Shown one piece after another: positions 17,177 through 26,184 of a stretch of 47,083 nt of DNA (position 1 is its first letter; each line of letters starts with the position of its first letter). Origin of the DNA: Prevotella sp. (lineage in GTDB: Bacteria > Bacteroidota > Bacteroidia > Bacteroidales > Bacteroidaceae). Under the pieces are notes generated by a model. That model saw nothing but the letters and a program-made list of their open reading frames with translations, was not told the origin of the DNA and searched no databases. Where the stretch lies: the NCBI GenBank assembly GCA_017412705.1, contig JAFPWS010000003.1, positions 1-47,083 on the forward strand, given 5' to 3'. A program made the translations under genes and the position numbers.

Positions 17177-18841
17177 TTACTTCTCACTTTGTCTTGCCTC
17201 GGCTTTGCGCAGGGCTATGTCGTAGGCCTCGTGGTAGAACTCGATGAACTCGCTCCACAGGGCTTTCTTCGACAGCTGGTCGGCCTTCTTGCGACAGGCG
17301 TCGACCTGCTTCTGGTCCATGGCCGAGAAGGCGGCGACGGTGTCCTTGATGTTATCAGCTACCTCAGAGTAATTGTAGTCGGTACGGTGAATGACCTTCA
17401 CACCGTCAGTCAGCTCACCATAGTGGCCAAACTCCTTGTTGGCCCACAGGCCGAAGCCTGCCAGGTCGGTGGTGATGCAAGGCACCTTGAAGGCTATGGC
17501 CTCTAACGGGGTATAGCCCCAGGGCTCGTAGTACGACGGGTAGATGCACAGGTCGTTGCCCAACACGACGTCGTAGTAGGTCATGTCGACAATGCCGTCC
17601 TTGCCGTCCAGATAACAGGGCAGGAAGATGACCTTCACGCGGTCTTCCTTGCGGTTGTGCATATCGTAGTACTTCAGCATGCCCAGCACGTTGTCGTGAC
17701 TCATATTGTGGAGCCAGTGAGTCACTTGAGGAACATCAAGAGGCGTATCATATTTCTTTCCACTCTTCAGTCGCTCCTGCAAGTCCTTACGGGGTTCCCC
17801 TACCCAACCAGGAACCTCGATGAAGGCCAGGACCTTCTTCTTCAGGTCACGGTCACGCAACAGGCGGTTCATGGCTTCCACGAAAACGTCGATGCCCTTG
17901 TTGCGGAACTCGTAGCGTCCGGAAGTAGAGACTATCAGCGTGTCGTCGTCGAGCGTTTCCCCGAGCAGCGCGTTGGCTACATCCAACAGACGACGGCGTG
18001 CTGCACGGCGCTTGCGGGTAAACTGTGCTGCCTTGGGTACAAAGCTATTGTCAAAACCATTGGGCAATACCACGTCGACGGGCTTGTCCAACAGTTCCTT
18101 ACATTCGTTGGCGGTAATGTCGCTCACCGTAGTGAAGCAGTCCACATACAGGGCTGTCTGCTTCTCAATAGAGTGCTTCGACTGCATGTTCAGCTCACCG
18201 GCCATCTGGTCGCCATTATAGGCAAACAGGTAGTCGTAGAGAGGCTTCTGGTTGCCGGCAATAGAACGTCCGATGCTGGTGGCATGGGTGGTGAAGACAG
18301 TTCCTATCTTAGGCAGCTTGCTGTTGATGTACAGGGCTCCCAAGCCACACATCCACTCGTTGGCGTGGTAGATGACACGCTGGCTCTCGAGTGCGAAGTG
18401 CTGATAGAAGCTCTCAACCACCAGGGCAGCGGCGTACGAGAACATGGAGGCCTCGTCGTAGTCGCCATAGGCATGAAGCGAGTCTACGCTGTAGTTCTCC
18501 CACAGCCAGCCATAGATCTCGTTTTTCTGTTCAAAGAAGGGATTGAAGTCCACCAATATGGCTATCGGCTCACCAGGAACAGTCCAACGGCCTACCCTGA
18601 CCTTCAGACCCTGCTCCTTGGCAGCCCACTGCCACTCGGCAAAGAGTGCCTTTTCTTCCTTGAAATAAGGACTTTCATTTTCCTTCCAGAAGTCGGGACC
18701 AATAAAGATGATGTGGTCCTTCATCTCGTCCTGAAGCGTCTTTGCACGCGAGGAAAGTACGGTGTAGATACCACCTACTTTGTTACATACTTCCCAGCTC
18801 GATTCAAAGATGTAATCAGGCTTTAAATAAATCTTTCCCAT
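17177..18841 (-). CDS. Glycogen synthase of the GT3 (animal/fungal-like) type
   Basis: 554 residues. It starts with FESSWEVCNKVGGIYTVLSSRAKTLQDE, close to the EVxNKVGGIYTV opening of animal and yeast glycogen synthases (GT3), and keeps GRWTVPGEPIAILVDF and HAYGDYDEASMFSYAAALVV. The catalytic E-x7-E motif is SYYEPWGYTPLEA with E439 and E447. GT3 enzymes use UDP-glucose, so this would be the donor here by inference, unlike ADP-glucose GlgA. It is about 150-200 residues shorter than yeast or human enzymes and lacks the arginine cluster used for glucose-6-phosphate control. First gene of a two-gene unit with glgP. Confidence 0.88.
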   Translation of the reverse strand: MGKIYLKPDYIFESSWEVCNKVGGIYTVLSSRAKTLQDEMKDHIIFIGPDFWKENESPYFKEEKALFAEWQWAAKEQGLKVRVGRWTVPGEPIAILVDFNPFFEQKNEIYGWLWENYSVDSLHAYGDYDEASMFSYAAALVVESFYQHFALESQRVIYHANEWMCGLGALYINSKLPKIGTVFTTHATSIGRSIAGNQKPLYDYLFAYNGDQMAGELNMQSKHSIEKQTALYVDCFTTVSDITANECKELLDKPVDVVLPNGFDNSFVPKAAQFTRKRRAARRRLLDVANALLGETLDDDTLIVSTSGRYEFRNKGIDVFVEAMNRLLRDRDLKKKVLAFIEVPGWVGEPRKDLQERLKSGKKYDTPLDVPQVTHWLHNMSHDNVLGMLKYYDMHNRKEDRVKVIFLPCYLDGKDGIVDMTYYDVVLGNDLCIYPSYYEPWGYTPLEAIAFKVPCITTDLAGFGLWANKEFGHYGELTDGVKVIHRTDYNYSEVADNIKDTVAAFSAMDQKQVDACRKKADQLSKKALWSEFIEFYHEAYDIALRKAEARQSEK

Positions 18842-18864
18842 TGTAAATACATGTATTATGGCTG

Positions 18865-18896
18865 CAAAGGTACTTAAAAAAATTAAAAATCTCCAA
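18865..18896 (-). promoter_or_regulatory. Promoter of the glycogen operon
   Basis: On the minus strand TTGG (18893-18896), a 20-nt spacer and TACCTTTG (18865-18872). The start would fall near 18858, 17 nt before the ATG. Confidence 0.7.
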
Positions 18897-18948
18897 TGTT
18901 TTCACATTAATTTTCAACGTAAACGATATTTTATTGATATAGATTTAG

Positions 18949-18956
18949 TACTTTTG
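18949..18956 (+). promoter_or_regulatory. -7 element of the small secreted protein gene
   Basis: TACTTTTG, 19 nt before the ATG at 18976. The spacing to a weak TTG around 18934 is short, so only the -7 box is convincing. Confidence 0.55.
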
Positions 18957-18975
18957 CCCGCAAATAGGACGAAAT

Positions 18976-19404
18976 ATGAAAAAGTTGCTGACAACACTCC
19001 TTCTGTCTTACCTCGGCATTATGAACGGTGCCGCACAAGGTAACGAAGACAGTTTTCGCGCGTACCTTATAAATAATGAGTATCAGGTTTACATGCGCAT
19101 CAACTTCTATGACCAGAACGTTGAGATCCCAGGCCAGGAGCTCTACGGGCCCCTGCCAGGCTTTCTGGGCAAGAAGTACAACTCCTTCTGCTGGGTCATC
19201 ACCTCGTGCCACGTCAAGGACGAGAAGGAAGCCGAGCTACAGCTCATCAACGACTTCGGCTCTGAGGACCTGAAGGCCACGCTGACCCGCGAGAACGACA
19301 CGCTGTACGTGCTCCGACAGGGTTCGGGAAGCACCCTTAAAATACCCCATAAGGGCAAATGGCGCAAGCTGCCCAAGAGGCTTGAGCTTGTGCGACGAAA
19401 ATAG
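18976..19404 (+). CDS. Small secreted protein, function unknown
   Basis: 142 residues with a signal peptide MKKLLTTLLLSYLGIMNGAAQ, probably cleaved after AAQ, so periplasmic or envelope-facing. The mature part is rich in strands (EYQVYMRINFYDQNVEIPGQELYGPLPGFLG, ATLTRENDTLYVLRQGSGSTLKIP) and ends in a basic run KWRKLPKRLELVRRK. It has two cysteines 4 apart in CWVITSC. I do not recognise the family. It has its own promoter and terminator, so it is a single-gene unit between the glycogen and arabinose operons. Confidence 0.75.
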   Translation: MKKLLTTLLLSYLGIMNGAAQGNEDSFRAYLINNEYQVYMRINFYDQNVEIPGQELYGPLPGFLGKKYNSFCWVITSCHVKDEKEAELQLINDFGSEDLKATLTRENDTLYVLRQGSGSTLKIPHKGKWRKLPKRLELVRRK

Positions 19405-19458
19405 AGCTTCACGCAAGCCGCAACTGGCTTACTTTCTTAAAAAAGTGTAAAAACGACA

Positions 19459-19486
19459 CCGGAGGGCAAAATTCTCCGGCTTTTTT
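19459..19486 (+). terminator. Terminator of the small secreted protein gene
   Basis: CCGGAG (19459-19464), a 9-nt loop, CTCCGG (19474-19479), then C and T6. Confidence 0.85.
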
Positions 19487-19506
19487 ATGGTCATATCTAA
19501 AATTAT

Positions 19507-19542
19507 GTGTAATTTTACACGCAAATTTAGAACGTTACTAAA
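19507..19542 (+). promoter_or_regulatory. Candidate promoter/operator of arabinose unit 1
   Basis: GTGTAA-TT-TTACAC (19507-19520) is an inverted repeat that also covers TAATTTTA, a weak -7 element. Just after it lies TTTAG (19526-19530), AACGTTA and CTAAA (19538-19542), an imperfect dyad. An AACGTT core occurs at the same relative place, between the -7 element and the ATG, at the araB promoter (28625-28630). The nearby AraR is the obvious ligand, but its site is not known to me, so this is a hypothesis. Confidence 0.35.
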
Positions 19543-19556
19543 AACTAACCCCAACA

Positions 19557-20735
19557 ATGAGAAACTTGAAGACAGTTTTTGCAGGAATGACGGTGGCTGT
19601 AGCCCTGTTGTCTGCTTGTGCCTCTGGTGAGCAGAAGGCACTGACGGTATCGGGTCTTGACCCTGCCAAGTTTGATACGCTGATTAACGAGAAGCCCGTG
19701 AAGCTGTATACGCTGAAGAACGCCAGCGGCATGGAGGTGTGCATCACCAACTATGGCGGACGCGTGGTAAGCCTGGTGGTTCCCGACAAGGATGGCAAGC
19801 CCACTGATGTTGTGCTGGGCTTCGACAACATCCGGCAGTATACTGACACACTGAACTCACCTACTGACTACGGAAGTAGCGTAGGCCGCTATGCCAACCG
19901 CATCAAGAATTCGCAGTTCAAGCTGAACGATTCCGTCTACCAGCTGAAGGTCAACGACAACGAGAACTGCCTGCACGGTGGCGGCACGACGGGTTGGATG
20001 AACCAGGTGTACGAGGCTGAGCAGGTGGGCGACAGCATCCTTAAGCTGACCATTGTGGCCGAGGATGGCGAGAATGGCTTCCCTGGCACCGTGAAGGCAG
20101 TGACGACCTACAGGATTACGGCCGACAACATGCTGGACATTACCTGGGAGGCTGAGACCGACAAGCCTACCATCATCAACCAGACCAACCACAACTACTA
20201 CAACCTCTCGGGCGACTTTACACAGGCTGCCTACGACCAGGTGCTGTACGTCAATGCTGACAAGTTTACGGCTTCTGACGCCAAGTACATTCCTACGGGT
20301 GAGATTCGCGACGTGGAGGGCACGCCCTTCGACTTCCGCACCCCTCATGCCGTGGGCGACAGCATCCAGTCGCAGTACGACCAGATACAAAATGCCACGG
20401 GCTACGACCACAACTTCTGCCTGAACACATGGAAGGACGGCAAGGGCGACGACAAGGTGGTGTGTGCCTCGTTGTACTCGCCCAAGACAGGCATCTTCAT
20501 GGAGATGTACACCAACGAGCCTGGCGTACAGGTATATAGTGGTAACTTCCAAGGTGTAGGCAAGGATGCCGACATCGTTCGCAAGCTGGGCCTGAAGTAT
20601 CCCAAGCACGTCAGCGTATGTCTGGAGAGCCAGAAGTATCCCGACTCGCCCAACCATCCCGAGTGGGCCAGTCCCGTGCTGAACCCTGGCGAGAAGTACT
20701 ACAGCCATGCTGCCTACAAATTCTCGGTTAAGTAA
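19557..20735 (+). CDS. galM: Aldose 1-epimerase (mutarotase), predicted lipoprotein
   Basis: 392 residues. MRNLKTVFAGMTVAVALLSAC is a signal with a lipobox (LSAC), so the enzyme is exported and lipid-anchored. The GalM fold is marked by ITNYGGRVVSLVVPDKDG, SSVGRYANRIKNSQF, the catalytic-histidine motif INQTNHNYYNLSGD, GYDHNFCLN and the C-terminal catalytic glutamate in VCLESQKYPDSPNHPEW. It interconverts alpha and beta anomers of aldoses; as the first gene of the arabinose unit it probably supplies the anomer taken up by the downstream symporter. An envelope location before transport fits that. Confidence 0.92.
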   Translation: MRNLKTVFAGMTVAVALLSACASGEQKALTVSGLDPAKFDTLINEKPVKLYTLKNASGMEVCITNYGGRVVSLVVPDKDGKPTDVVLGFDNIRQYTDTLNSPTDYGSSVGRYANRIKNSQFKLNDSVYQLKVNDNENCLHGGGTTGWMNQVYEAEQVGDSILKLTIVAEDGENGFPGTVKAVTTYRITADNMLDITWEAETDKPTIINQTNHNYYNLSGDFTQAAYDQVLYVNADKFTASDAKYIPTGEIRDVEGTPFDFRTPHAVGDSIQSQYDQIQNATGYDHNFCLNTWKDGKGDDKVVCASLYSPKTGIFMEMYTNEPGVQVYSGNFQGVGKDADIVRKLGLKYPKHVSVCLESQKYPDSPNHPEWASPVLNPGEKYYSHAAYKFSVK

Positions 20736-20760
20736 TATTAAACACTAAATTATAAGTATT

Positions 20761-22440
20761 ATGGCATTATTAGACTGGATTGTCATTGGCGTCTTCTGTG
20801 TTGCGCTGATTGGCATTGTGATTTGGGTTGTCAGTCAGAAGAACAACAACTCGGCAGACTATTTCTTGGGTGGCAAGGATGCAACATGGATAGCCATTGG
20901 TGCATCAATCTTCGCCTCAAACATTGGTTCTGAGCACCTGATAGGACTGGCTGGTGCCGGTGCCTCGTCAGGTATGGCTATGGCCCACTGGGAGATTCAG
21001 GGCTGGATGATCCTGATTCTGGGTTGGGTATTCGTGCCCTTCTATACGCGAAGCATGGTTTACACGATGCCAGAGTTCCTGGAACGTCGCTTCAACAAGG
21101 AGAGCCGTACCATTCTCTCTGTCATCTCGCTCATCAGCTATGTGCTGACAAAGGTTGCCGTGACGGTATATGCCGGTGGTCTGGTATTCCAGCAGGTATT
21201 CGGCATCAAGGAGCTGTGGGGCATTGACTTCTTCTGGATTGCAGCTATCGGACTGGTGGTCATCACTGCGCTCTACACCGTATTTGGCGGCATGAAATCC
21301 GTGCTCTATACCTCCGTGCTGCAGACACCTATCTTATTATTAGGCTCGCTCATCATCCTCGTGCTGGGACTGAAAGCCCTGGGCGGATGGGATGAGATGA
21401 TGGCCGTCTGTTCGGTACAGACCGTCAACGAATATGGCGACCACATGACCAACCTGATGCGCGACCTGCGCGACCCACAGTATCCCTGGCTGGGTGCCCT
21501 GGTAGGATCGGCAGTCATCGGCTTCTGGTACTGGTGTACCGACCAGTTCATCGTACAGCGTGTGCTGTCGGGCAAGGACGAGAAGGAGAGCCGTCGCGGT
21601 ACCATCTTCGGCGCCTACCTGAAGCTCACCCCAGTGTTCCTGTTCCTCATTCCCGGTATGATAGCCTATGCCATGGCTACCAAGGGCATCACGCTGCCCA
21701 ATGGCGAGGTGTTCGTGCTGTCTACTCCTGACGCTGCCTTCCCCACCCTCGTGGCAAAGATTCTGCCTGCCGGCATGAAGGGTCTGGTGGTTTGCGGTAT
21801 CCTGGCAGCCCTGATGTCGTCGCTGGCATCGCTGTTCAACTCGTCAGCCATGCTCTTCACCATCGACTTCTGGAAGCGCCTGCGTCCCGAGACTCCCGAG
21901 AAGCAGCTGGTACGCATCGGACAGACGGCAACGGTTGTCATCGTGGTGCTCGGTATCCTCTGGATTCCCATCATGCGCTCTGTAGGCGATGTGCTGTACA
22001 ACTACCTGCAAGACGTCCAGTCGGTGCTGGCTCCTGGCATTGCCTCTGCCTTCCTGCTGGGTATCTGCTGGAAGCGTGCCTCGGCCAAGGGTGGTATGTG
22101 GGGTCTGCTCTCCGGTATCATCATCGGTCTGACCCGCCTGGGCGCCAAGGTGTACTACAGCAACGTTCCCGACGCTGCCGACAACTGGTTCAAGGCTATC
22201 TTCTTCGATTTCAACTGGCTGTACTTCTGTGGCGTGATGCTGATATTCTGCTGTCTGGTGGTTATCGTGGTGTCACTCTGCACCAAGGCTCCCGACGAGG
22301 AGAAGATTCGCGGTCTGGTGTTCGGTACCTCTACTCCTGAGCAGATTGCCGCTACCAAGGCCAGCTGGAATAAGTGGGATGTCATACATTCCATCATTAT
22401 TCTCGGCATCACCGTGGCATTCTATATTTACTTCTGGTAA
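20761..22440 (+). CDS. Sodium:solute symporter (SSS/SGLT family), probable arabinose transporter
   Basis: 559 residues with about 14 membrane helices. Family features are SADYFLGGKDATWIAIGASIFASNIGSEHLIGLAGAGASSGMAMAHWEIQGW near the N-terminus, YTMPEFLERRFNKESRT and GFWYWCTDQFIVQRVLSGKDEKESRRG, followed by SSLASLFNSSAMLFTIDFW. It should import a sugar with Na+. Arabinose is inferred from its place between galM and araR (25-nt gap before it, 9 nt after). Bacteroides arabinose loci carry a related symporter at this place. Confidence 0.9.
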   Translation: MALLDWIVIGVFCVALIGIVIWVVSQKNNNSADYFLGGKDATWIAIGASIFASNIGSEHLIGLAGAGASSGMAMAHWEIQGWMILILGWVFVPFYTRSMVYTMPEFLERRFNKESRTILSVISLISYVLTKVAVTVYAGGLVFQQVFGIKELWGIDFFWIAAIGLVVITALYTVFGGMKSVLYTSVLQTPILLLGSLIILVLGLKALGGWDEMMAVCSVQTVNEYGDHMTNLMRDLRDPQYPWLGALVGSAVIGFWYWCTDQFIVQRVLSGKDEKESRRGTIFGAYLKLTPVFLFLIPGMIAYAMATKGITLPNGEVFVLSTPDAAFPTLVAKILPAGMKGLVVCGILAALMSSLASLFNSSAMLFTIDFWKRLRPETPEKQLVRIGQTATVVIVVLGILWIPIMRSVGDVLYNYLQDVQSVLAPGIASAFLLGICWKRASAKGGMWGLLSGIIIGLTRLGAKVYYSNVPDAADNWFKAIFFDFNWLYFCGVMLIFCCLVVIVVSLCTKAPDEEKIRGLVFGTSTPEQIAATKASWNKWDVIHSIIILGITVAFYIYFW

Positions 22441-22449
22441 GCCAGGACG

Positions 22450-23127
22450 ATGACCTCATTCTATTTTGAACACCAGAAGATATTTGTTTCTGTCGACTGC
22501 ATCGTCTTCGGCTTTGACGACAACCAGCTGAAGATACTCATCGGCAAGCGACAGATGGACCCTGGTCGTGGCAAGTGGAGCCTTTATGGAGGCTTCGTTC
22601 GCAACGACGAGAGTGTAGATGATGCTGCCGACCGTACCCTGTATGAGCTGACAGGCTTGCGCAATGTCTATATGCGCCAGGTAGGTGCCTTTGGCAGTGT
22701 AATGCGTGACCCCGGCGAACGAGTAGTCTCTGTGGCCTACTATGCCCTCATCAATGTAAAGGACTACGAGGAGCAACTGCTGCAGGCTCACCACGTGGAA
22801 TGGGTCAATGTGGAGAACATGCCCAAGCTGTTCTCTGACCATAACGACATGGTGCGCCAGGCCCGTAAGCTCATGCGTCAGAAGATGCACACTGAGCCTG
22901 TAGGCTTCAACCTGCTGCCAGAGCTCTTCACGCTGACACAACTCCAAAAGCTGTACGAGGCAGTCAAGGGCGAGGAGATAGACAAGCGCAACTTCCGAAA
23001 GCGCATCAAGGAGATGGACTTCATCGAGAAGACTGACAAGATAGACAAAAAGACTTCCCGACGGGGTGCTGCCCTCTATCGATTTAACAAAAAGATATAT
23101 AACGAAGAACCGAATTTCAAATTGTAA
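22450..23127 (+). CDS. araR: Nudix-domain transcriptional regulator of arabinose use (AraR)
   Basis: 225 residues: an N-terminal Nudix domain (about 1-150) and a C-terminal winged helix (about 155-225, with FNLLPELFTLTQLQKLYEAVKGEEIDKRNFRKRIKEM). The Nudix box starts at G48 but is degenerate. Where catalytic enzymes have REUXEE, this has R62-T63-L64-Y65-E66-L67, so two of the three metal-binding glutamates are missing and hydrolysis is unlikely. In Bacteroides the Nudix-type AraR is a repressor that senses arabinose; the gene context here (before araD and araA) points to the same role. It should control both arabinose units. Confidence 0.9.
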   Translation: MTSFYFEHQKIFVSVDCIVFGFDDNQLKILIGKRQMDPGRGKWSLYGGFVRNDESVDDAADRTLYELTGLRNVYMRQVGAFGSVMRDPGERVVSVAYYALINVKDYEEQLLQAHHVEWVNVENMPKLFSDHNDMVRQARKLMRQKMHTEPVGFNLLPELFTLTQLQKLYEAVKGEEIDKRNFRKRIKEMDFIEKTDKIDKKTSRRGAALYRFNKKIYNEEPNFKL

Positions 23128-23133
23128 CCTATT

Positions 23134-23832
23134 ATGTTAGAAGAACTGAAACAGAAAGTGTTCAAGGCCAATCTGGACCTTGTAAAGCATAACCTTGTGA
23201 TATTTACCTGGGGCAATGTCTCTGCCATAGACCGTGAGAAAGGTCTTGTCGTTATAAAGCCCTCAGGCGTTGAGTACGACGTGATGAAGGCCAGCGATAT
23301 GGTGGTAGTCGACCTGGAGACAGGCAAGGTGGTCGAAGGCGACCTCAACCCCAGCAGCGACACACCGACGCACCTGGTGCTCTATAAGGCCTTCCCCGAG
23401 CTGGGAGGCATCGTGCACACCCACTCCACCTACGCTACGGCATGGGCACAGGCTGGCAAGGATATTCCCAACATCGGAACCACCCATGCCGACTACTTCC
23501 ACGACTGCATTCCCTGCACCGAGGGTATGACGGCAGACCAGATGCCTGAGTACGAGAAGGAGACTGGCGTGGTCATCGTCGACCGCTTCAAGCGCGACAA
23601 CATCAATCCTGTCCACACCCCTGCCGTGCTGGTGAAGAACCACGGTCCCTTTGCGTGGGGTAAGGATGCCGACCAGGCTGTCTACCATGCTGTGGTAGCC
23701 GAGCAAGTGGCAAAGATGGCCTTTGTGTCATTCTGTGTCAATCCGCAGACCACCATGAACCCGCTGCTCGTTGAAAAGCATTTCTCACGCAAGCATGGTC
23801 CTAATGCCTACTACGGCCAGAAGAAAAAGTAA
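23134..23832 (+). CDS. araD: L-ribulose-5-phosphate 4-epimerase
   Basis: 232 residues of the class II aldolase/epimerase fold. Visible features are [20 protein letters not shown], the substrate loop [13 protein letters not shown], the Zn-binding [12 protein letters not shown] (His-x-His) and [17 protein letters not shown]. It converts L-ribulose 5-phosphate to D-xylulose 5-phosphate, the last arabinose-specific step. It starts 6 nt after araR and is followed 32 nt later by araA. Confidence 0.95.
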   Translation: MLEELKQKVFKANLDLVKHNLVIFTWGNVSAIDREKGLVVIKPSGVEYDVMKASDMVVVDLETGKVVEGDLNPSSDTPTHLVLYKAFPELGGIVHTHSTYATAWAQAGKDIPNIGTTHADYFHDCIPCTEGMTADQMPEYEKETGVVIVDRFKRDNINPVHTPAVLVKNHGPFAWGKDADQAVYHAVVAEQVAKMAFVSFCVNPQTTMNPLLVEKHFSRKHGPNAYYGQKKK

Positions 23833-23864
23833 ATAGTCAAATCAAGTAAAAAAGGAAAGATTAT

Positions 23865-25403
23865 ATGAAAGCATTCGAGAATTTAGAGATTTGGTGGGTG
23901 ACTGGTGCGCAGTTGCTCTATGGAGGTGAGACCGTGAAAATTGTCGACGGACACTCTCAGGAAATGGTTGACGGCCTGAATGCATCAGGCATCATTCCCG
24001 TCAAGGTGGTTTATAAAGGCACGGCAAACTCTTCTAACGAGGTAGAGGCAGTGATGAAAGCCTGCAACAACGACGACAAGTGTATCGGTATCATCACCTG
24101 GATGCACACGTTCTCGCCTGCCAAGATGTGGATCAAGGGCCTGCAAGACCTGCAGAAACCCCTGCTCCACTTCCACACCCAGTACAACGCCGAGATTCCC
24201 TGGGAGACCATGGACATGGACTTCATGAACCTGAACCAGAGTGCTCACGGTGACATCGAGTTCGGACACATCTGCACCCGCATGCGTGTTCCCCGCAAGG
24301 TGGTTTGCGGCTACTGGAAGAGCGAGGAAGCCCAGAAGAAGATTGCCGTCTGGGCACGCGTGGCTGCCGGTGTGGCTGATGCCCGCAAGGTACGCTGTCT
24401 GATGTTCGGCATGAACATGAACAACGTAGCCGTAACGGATGGTGACCGCGTAGAGTTCGAGCAGCGTCTGGGCTACCATGTCGACTACTACCCCGTCTCC
24501 AGCATGATAGACTACTGGAAGAAGGTTAACGACAAGGAGGTAGACGAGCTCGTCGAGGAGTATAAGCAGCAGTACACCATCAAGATAGACGAAAGCGGCG
24601 AAGAAGTTTATTGGCAGAAGGTGCGCAATGCTGCACGTGCTGAGATTGCCCTGCGCCGTGTGCTGAAGGACGAGGGTGCTACAGCCTTCACCACCAACTT
24701 CGACGACCTGGGCGATGCAGACATCAACGACCCGGACTTTGCCGGCTTCGACCAAATCCCAGGCCTGGCCTCACAGCGCCTCATGGCTGAGGGTATCGGC
24801 TTTGGTGCCGAGGGCGACTGGAAGACAGCCTGCCTCTATCGCACGCTCTACATCATCCAGCAGGGCATGCCTACCGGTTGTTCGTTCCTCGAGGACTACA
24901 CCCTGAACTTTGCCGGTGACCGCAGCTCATGCCTACAGAGCCACATGCTGGAGGTTTGTCCGCTCATTGCTGTCGACAAGCCTAAGCTCGAGGTTCACTT
25001 CCTGGGCATTGGCATCCGTAAGCAGCAGACTGCCCGCCTCGTATTCACCTCAAAGGTAGGTCGAGGCATCAAGGCAACCGTGGTAGACCTGGGCAACCGC
25101 TTCCGCTTGATTTCCCAGGAGGTTGAGTGCATCGAGCCAAAGCCCATGCCTAACCTGCCTGTCGCTTCAGCCCTCTGGGTTCCCCAGCCCAGCTTCGAGA
25201 TAGGTGCCGGCGCCTGGATACTGGCTGGTGGTACACACCACAGTGCCTTCTCGTACGACATCACCGAGGAGTACTGGGAAGACTTCGCCGAAATCCTCGG
25301 TCTCGAGTATGTGCGCATCAACAAGCAGTCGACCACCAGCGGCATCAAGCGCGCCCTGCAGATGAACGAAATCTACTACATGCTGAACAAGGCGCTGAGG
25401 TAA
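23865..25403 (+). CDS. araA: L-arabinose isomerase
   Basis: 512 residues, near the usual 500. It opens with LEIWWVTGAQLLYGGETVKIVDGHSQEMV, typical of AraA, and keeps the Mn-binding region: FGAEGDWKTA, FLEDYTLNFAGDRSSCLQSHMLEVCP and the late GGTHHSAFSYD histidines. It isomerises L-arabinose to L-ribulose in the cytoplasm. It is the last gene of unit 1 and is followed by a terminator. Confidence 0.97.
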   Translation: MKAFENLEIWWVTGAQLLYGGETVKIVDGHSQEMVDGLNASGIIPVKVVYKGTANSSNEVEAVMKACNNDDKCIGIITWMHTFSPAKMWIKGLQDLQKPLLHFHTQYNAEIPWETMDMDFMNLNQSAHGDIEFGHICTRMRVPRKVVCGYWKSEEAQKKIAVWARVAAGVADARKVRCLMFGMNMNNVAVTDGDRVEFEQRLGYHVDYYPVSSMIDYWKKVNDKEVDELVEEYKQQYTIKIDESGEEVYWQKVRNAARAEIALRRVLKDEGATAFTTNFDDLGDADINDPDFAGFDQIPGLASQRLMAEGIGFGAEGDWKTACLYRTLYIIQQGMPTGCSFLEDYTLNFAGDRSSCLQSHMLEVCPLIAVDKPKLEVHFLGIGIRKQQTARLVFTSKVGRGIKATVVDLGNRFRLISQEVECIEPKPMPNLPVASALWVPQPSFEIGAGAWILAGGTHHSAFSYDITEEYWEDFAEILGLEYVRINKQSTTSGIKRALQMNEIYYMLNKALR

Positions 25404-25404
25404 T

Positions 25405-25441
25405 GGACAATTGCCAATTGACAATTGACAATTTGACAATT
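25405..25441. repeat. Short tandem repeat of a GACAATT-type unit
   Basis: Four or five imperfect copies of a roughly 10-bp motif (GACAATTG/CCAATTGACAATT) just after the araA stop. It is AT-rich and carries no gene. Confidence 0.65.
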
Positions 25442-25478
25442 AAGAGCATCCGACCAGTCTCGGGAGCTCTTTTTTTTT
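25442..25478 (+). terminator. Terminator of arabinose unit 1
   Basis: AAGAGC (25442-25447) pairs with GCTCTT (25466-25471), followed by a T run to 25478. Confidence 0.75.
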
Positions 25479-25505
25479 CGCGTTCACGAGAGCCATCCTT
25501 GCCGC

Positions 25506-26132
25506 CTAAGGCTTACTCAGCACGTAGAACTTCTGGCTGCGACTGCCTTTGCTGGTAATGCCCGACGTGGGGTCGAGAGCCAGGCGGCACAGCTCCTTCG
25601 ATGCCGTTGTGCGCGAGAGCCCCGTTAGCTTCACGTAGTCAGGAACACGCATAATCGTATTCTCCTCCAGAAAATCGCGGGCTTTCTGGGCACGCTCTGC
25701 CGGAGTCAGCTTCGACTTACGTAACCGGCTGACGCCTCCACGCTCCAGCACACACTTGCGGCTTGTCGCCCTTATCAGGTCGTTGTCAGCCCTATAAGCC
25801 ACGCCCGTCACCCTGATGCTATGGGCATTGCGACTACTCTCGCCCTCTTCAAAAGCATCCTGCAACATGTCGTCTCTCACGCCCAGCTTGGCGTTGAACG
25901 TGCCGATGCCATCCAGCTTCACCGAGAATCCTTCAGCCATGCTCAACGCCAGCTTCTCACTTACCAGCGACAGCACGCCGACGATAGAACTCTCCTCCAT
26001 GTGACCCTCGCGAGCGCACAGGCTCACGAACTGTTCAAAACTCATCGGCCTGAGCGCCATCTTGTAGTAAGCCTGCGTCCGCCCCGTTCCGTTCAGGTCC
26101 GCAATTTCCTTTTTGATATACTTTGCATACAT
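25506..26132 (-). CDS. HU-HIG-like DNA-binding protein with C-terminal winged-helix-like region
   Basis: 208 residues. Residues 1-125 have the Bacteroidales HU-HIG-like pattern (MALRPMSFEQFVSLCAREGHMEESSIVGVLSLVSEKLALSMAEGFSVKLDGIGTFNAKLG), with an acidic then basic strand region. The C-terminal 75 residues are basic and contain ADVxxTGLSRTTASKELCRLA-like sequence (residues about 160-190: NTIMRVPDYVKLTGLSRTTASKELCRLALD), which reads as a helix-turn-helix. It probably shapes or represses DNA, possibly at the array beside its own promoter; that link is inference. It lies on the opposite strand to the arabinose genes and has its own promoter. Confidence 0.82.
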   Translation of the reverse strand: MYAKYIKKEIADLNGTGRTQAYYKMALRPMSFEQFVSLCAREGHMEESSIVGVLSLVSEKLALSMAEGFSVKLDGIGTFNAKLGVRDDMLQDAFEEGESSRNAHSIRVTGVAYRADNDLIRATSRKCVLERGGVSRLRKSKLTPAERAQKARDFLEENTIMRVPDYVKLTGLSRTTASKELCRLALDPTSGITSKGSRSQKFYVLSKP

Positions 26133-26152
26133 ATTTTTAACCGTTTATGCTG

Positions 26153-26184
26153 CAAAGTTAAGCAATTGGATTGAAAAAAACAAA
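26153..26184 (-). promoter_or_regulatory. Promoter of the HU-HIG-like gene
   Basis: On the minus strand TTTG (26181-26184), a 20-nt spacer and TAACTTTG (26153-26160). The -33 box touches the first unit of the 21-bp array (26183-26266). Confidence 0.75.
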
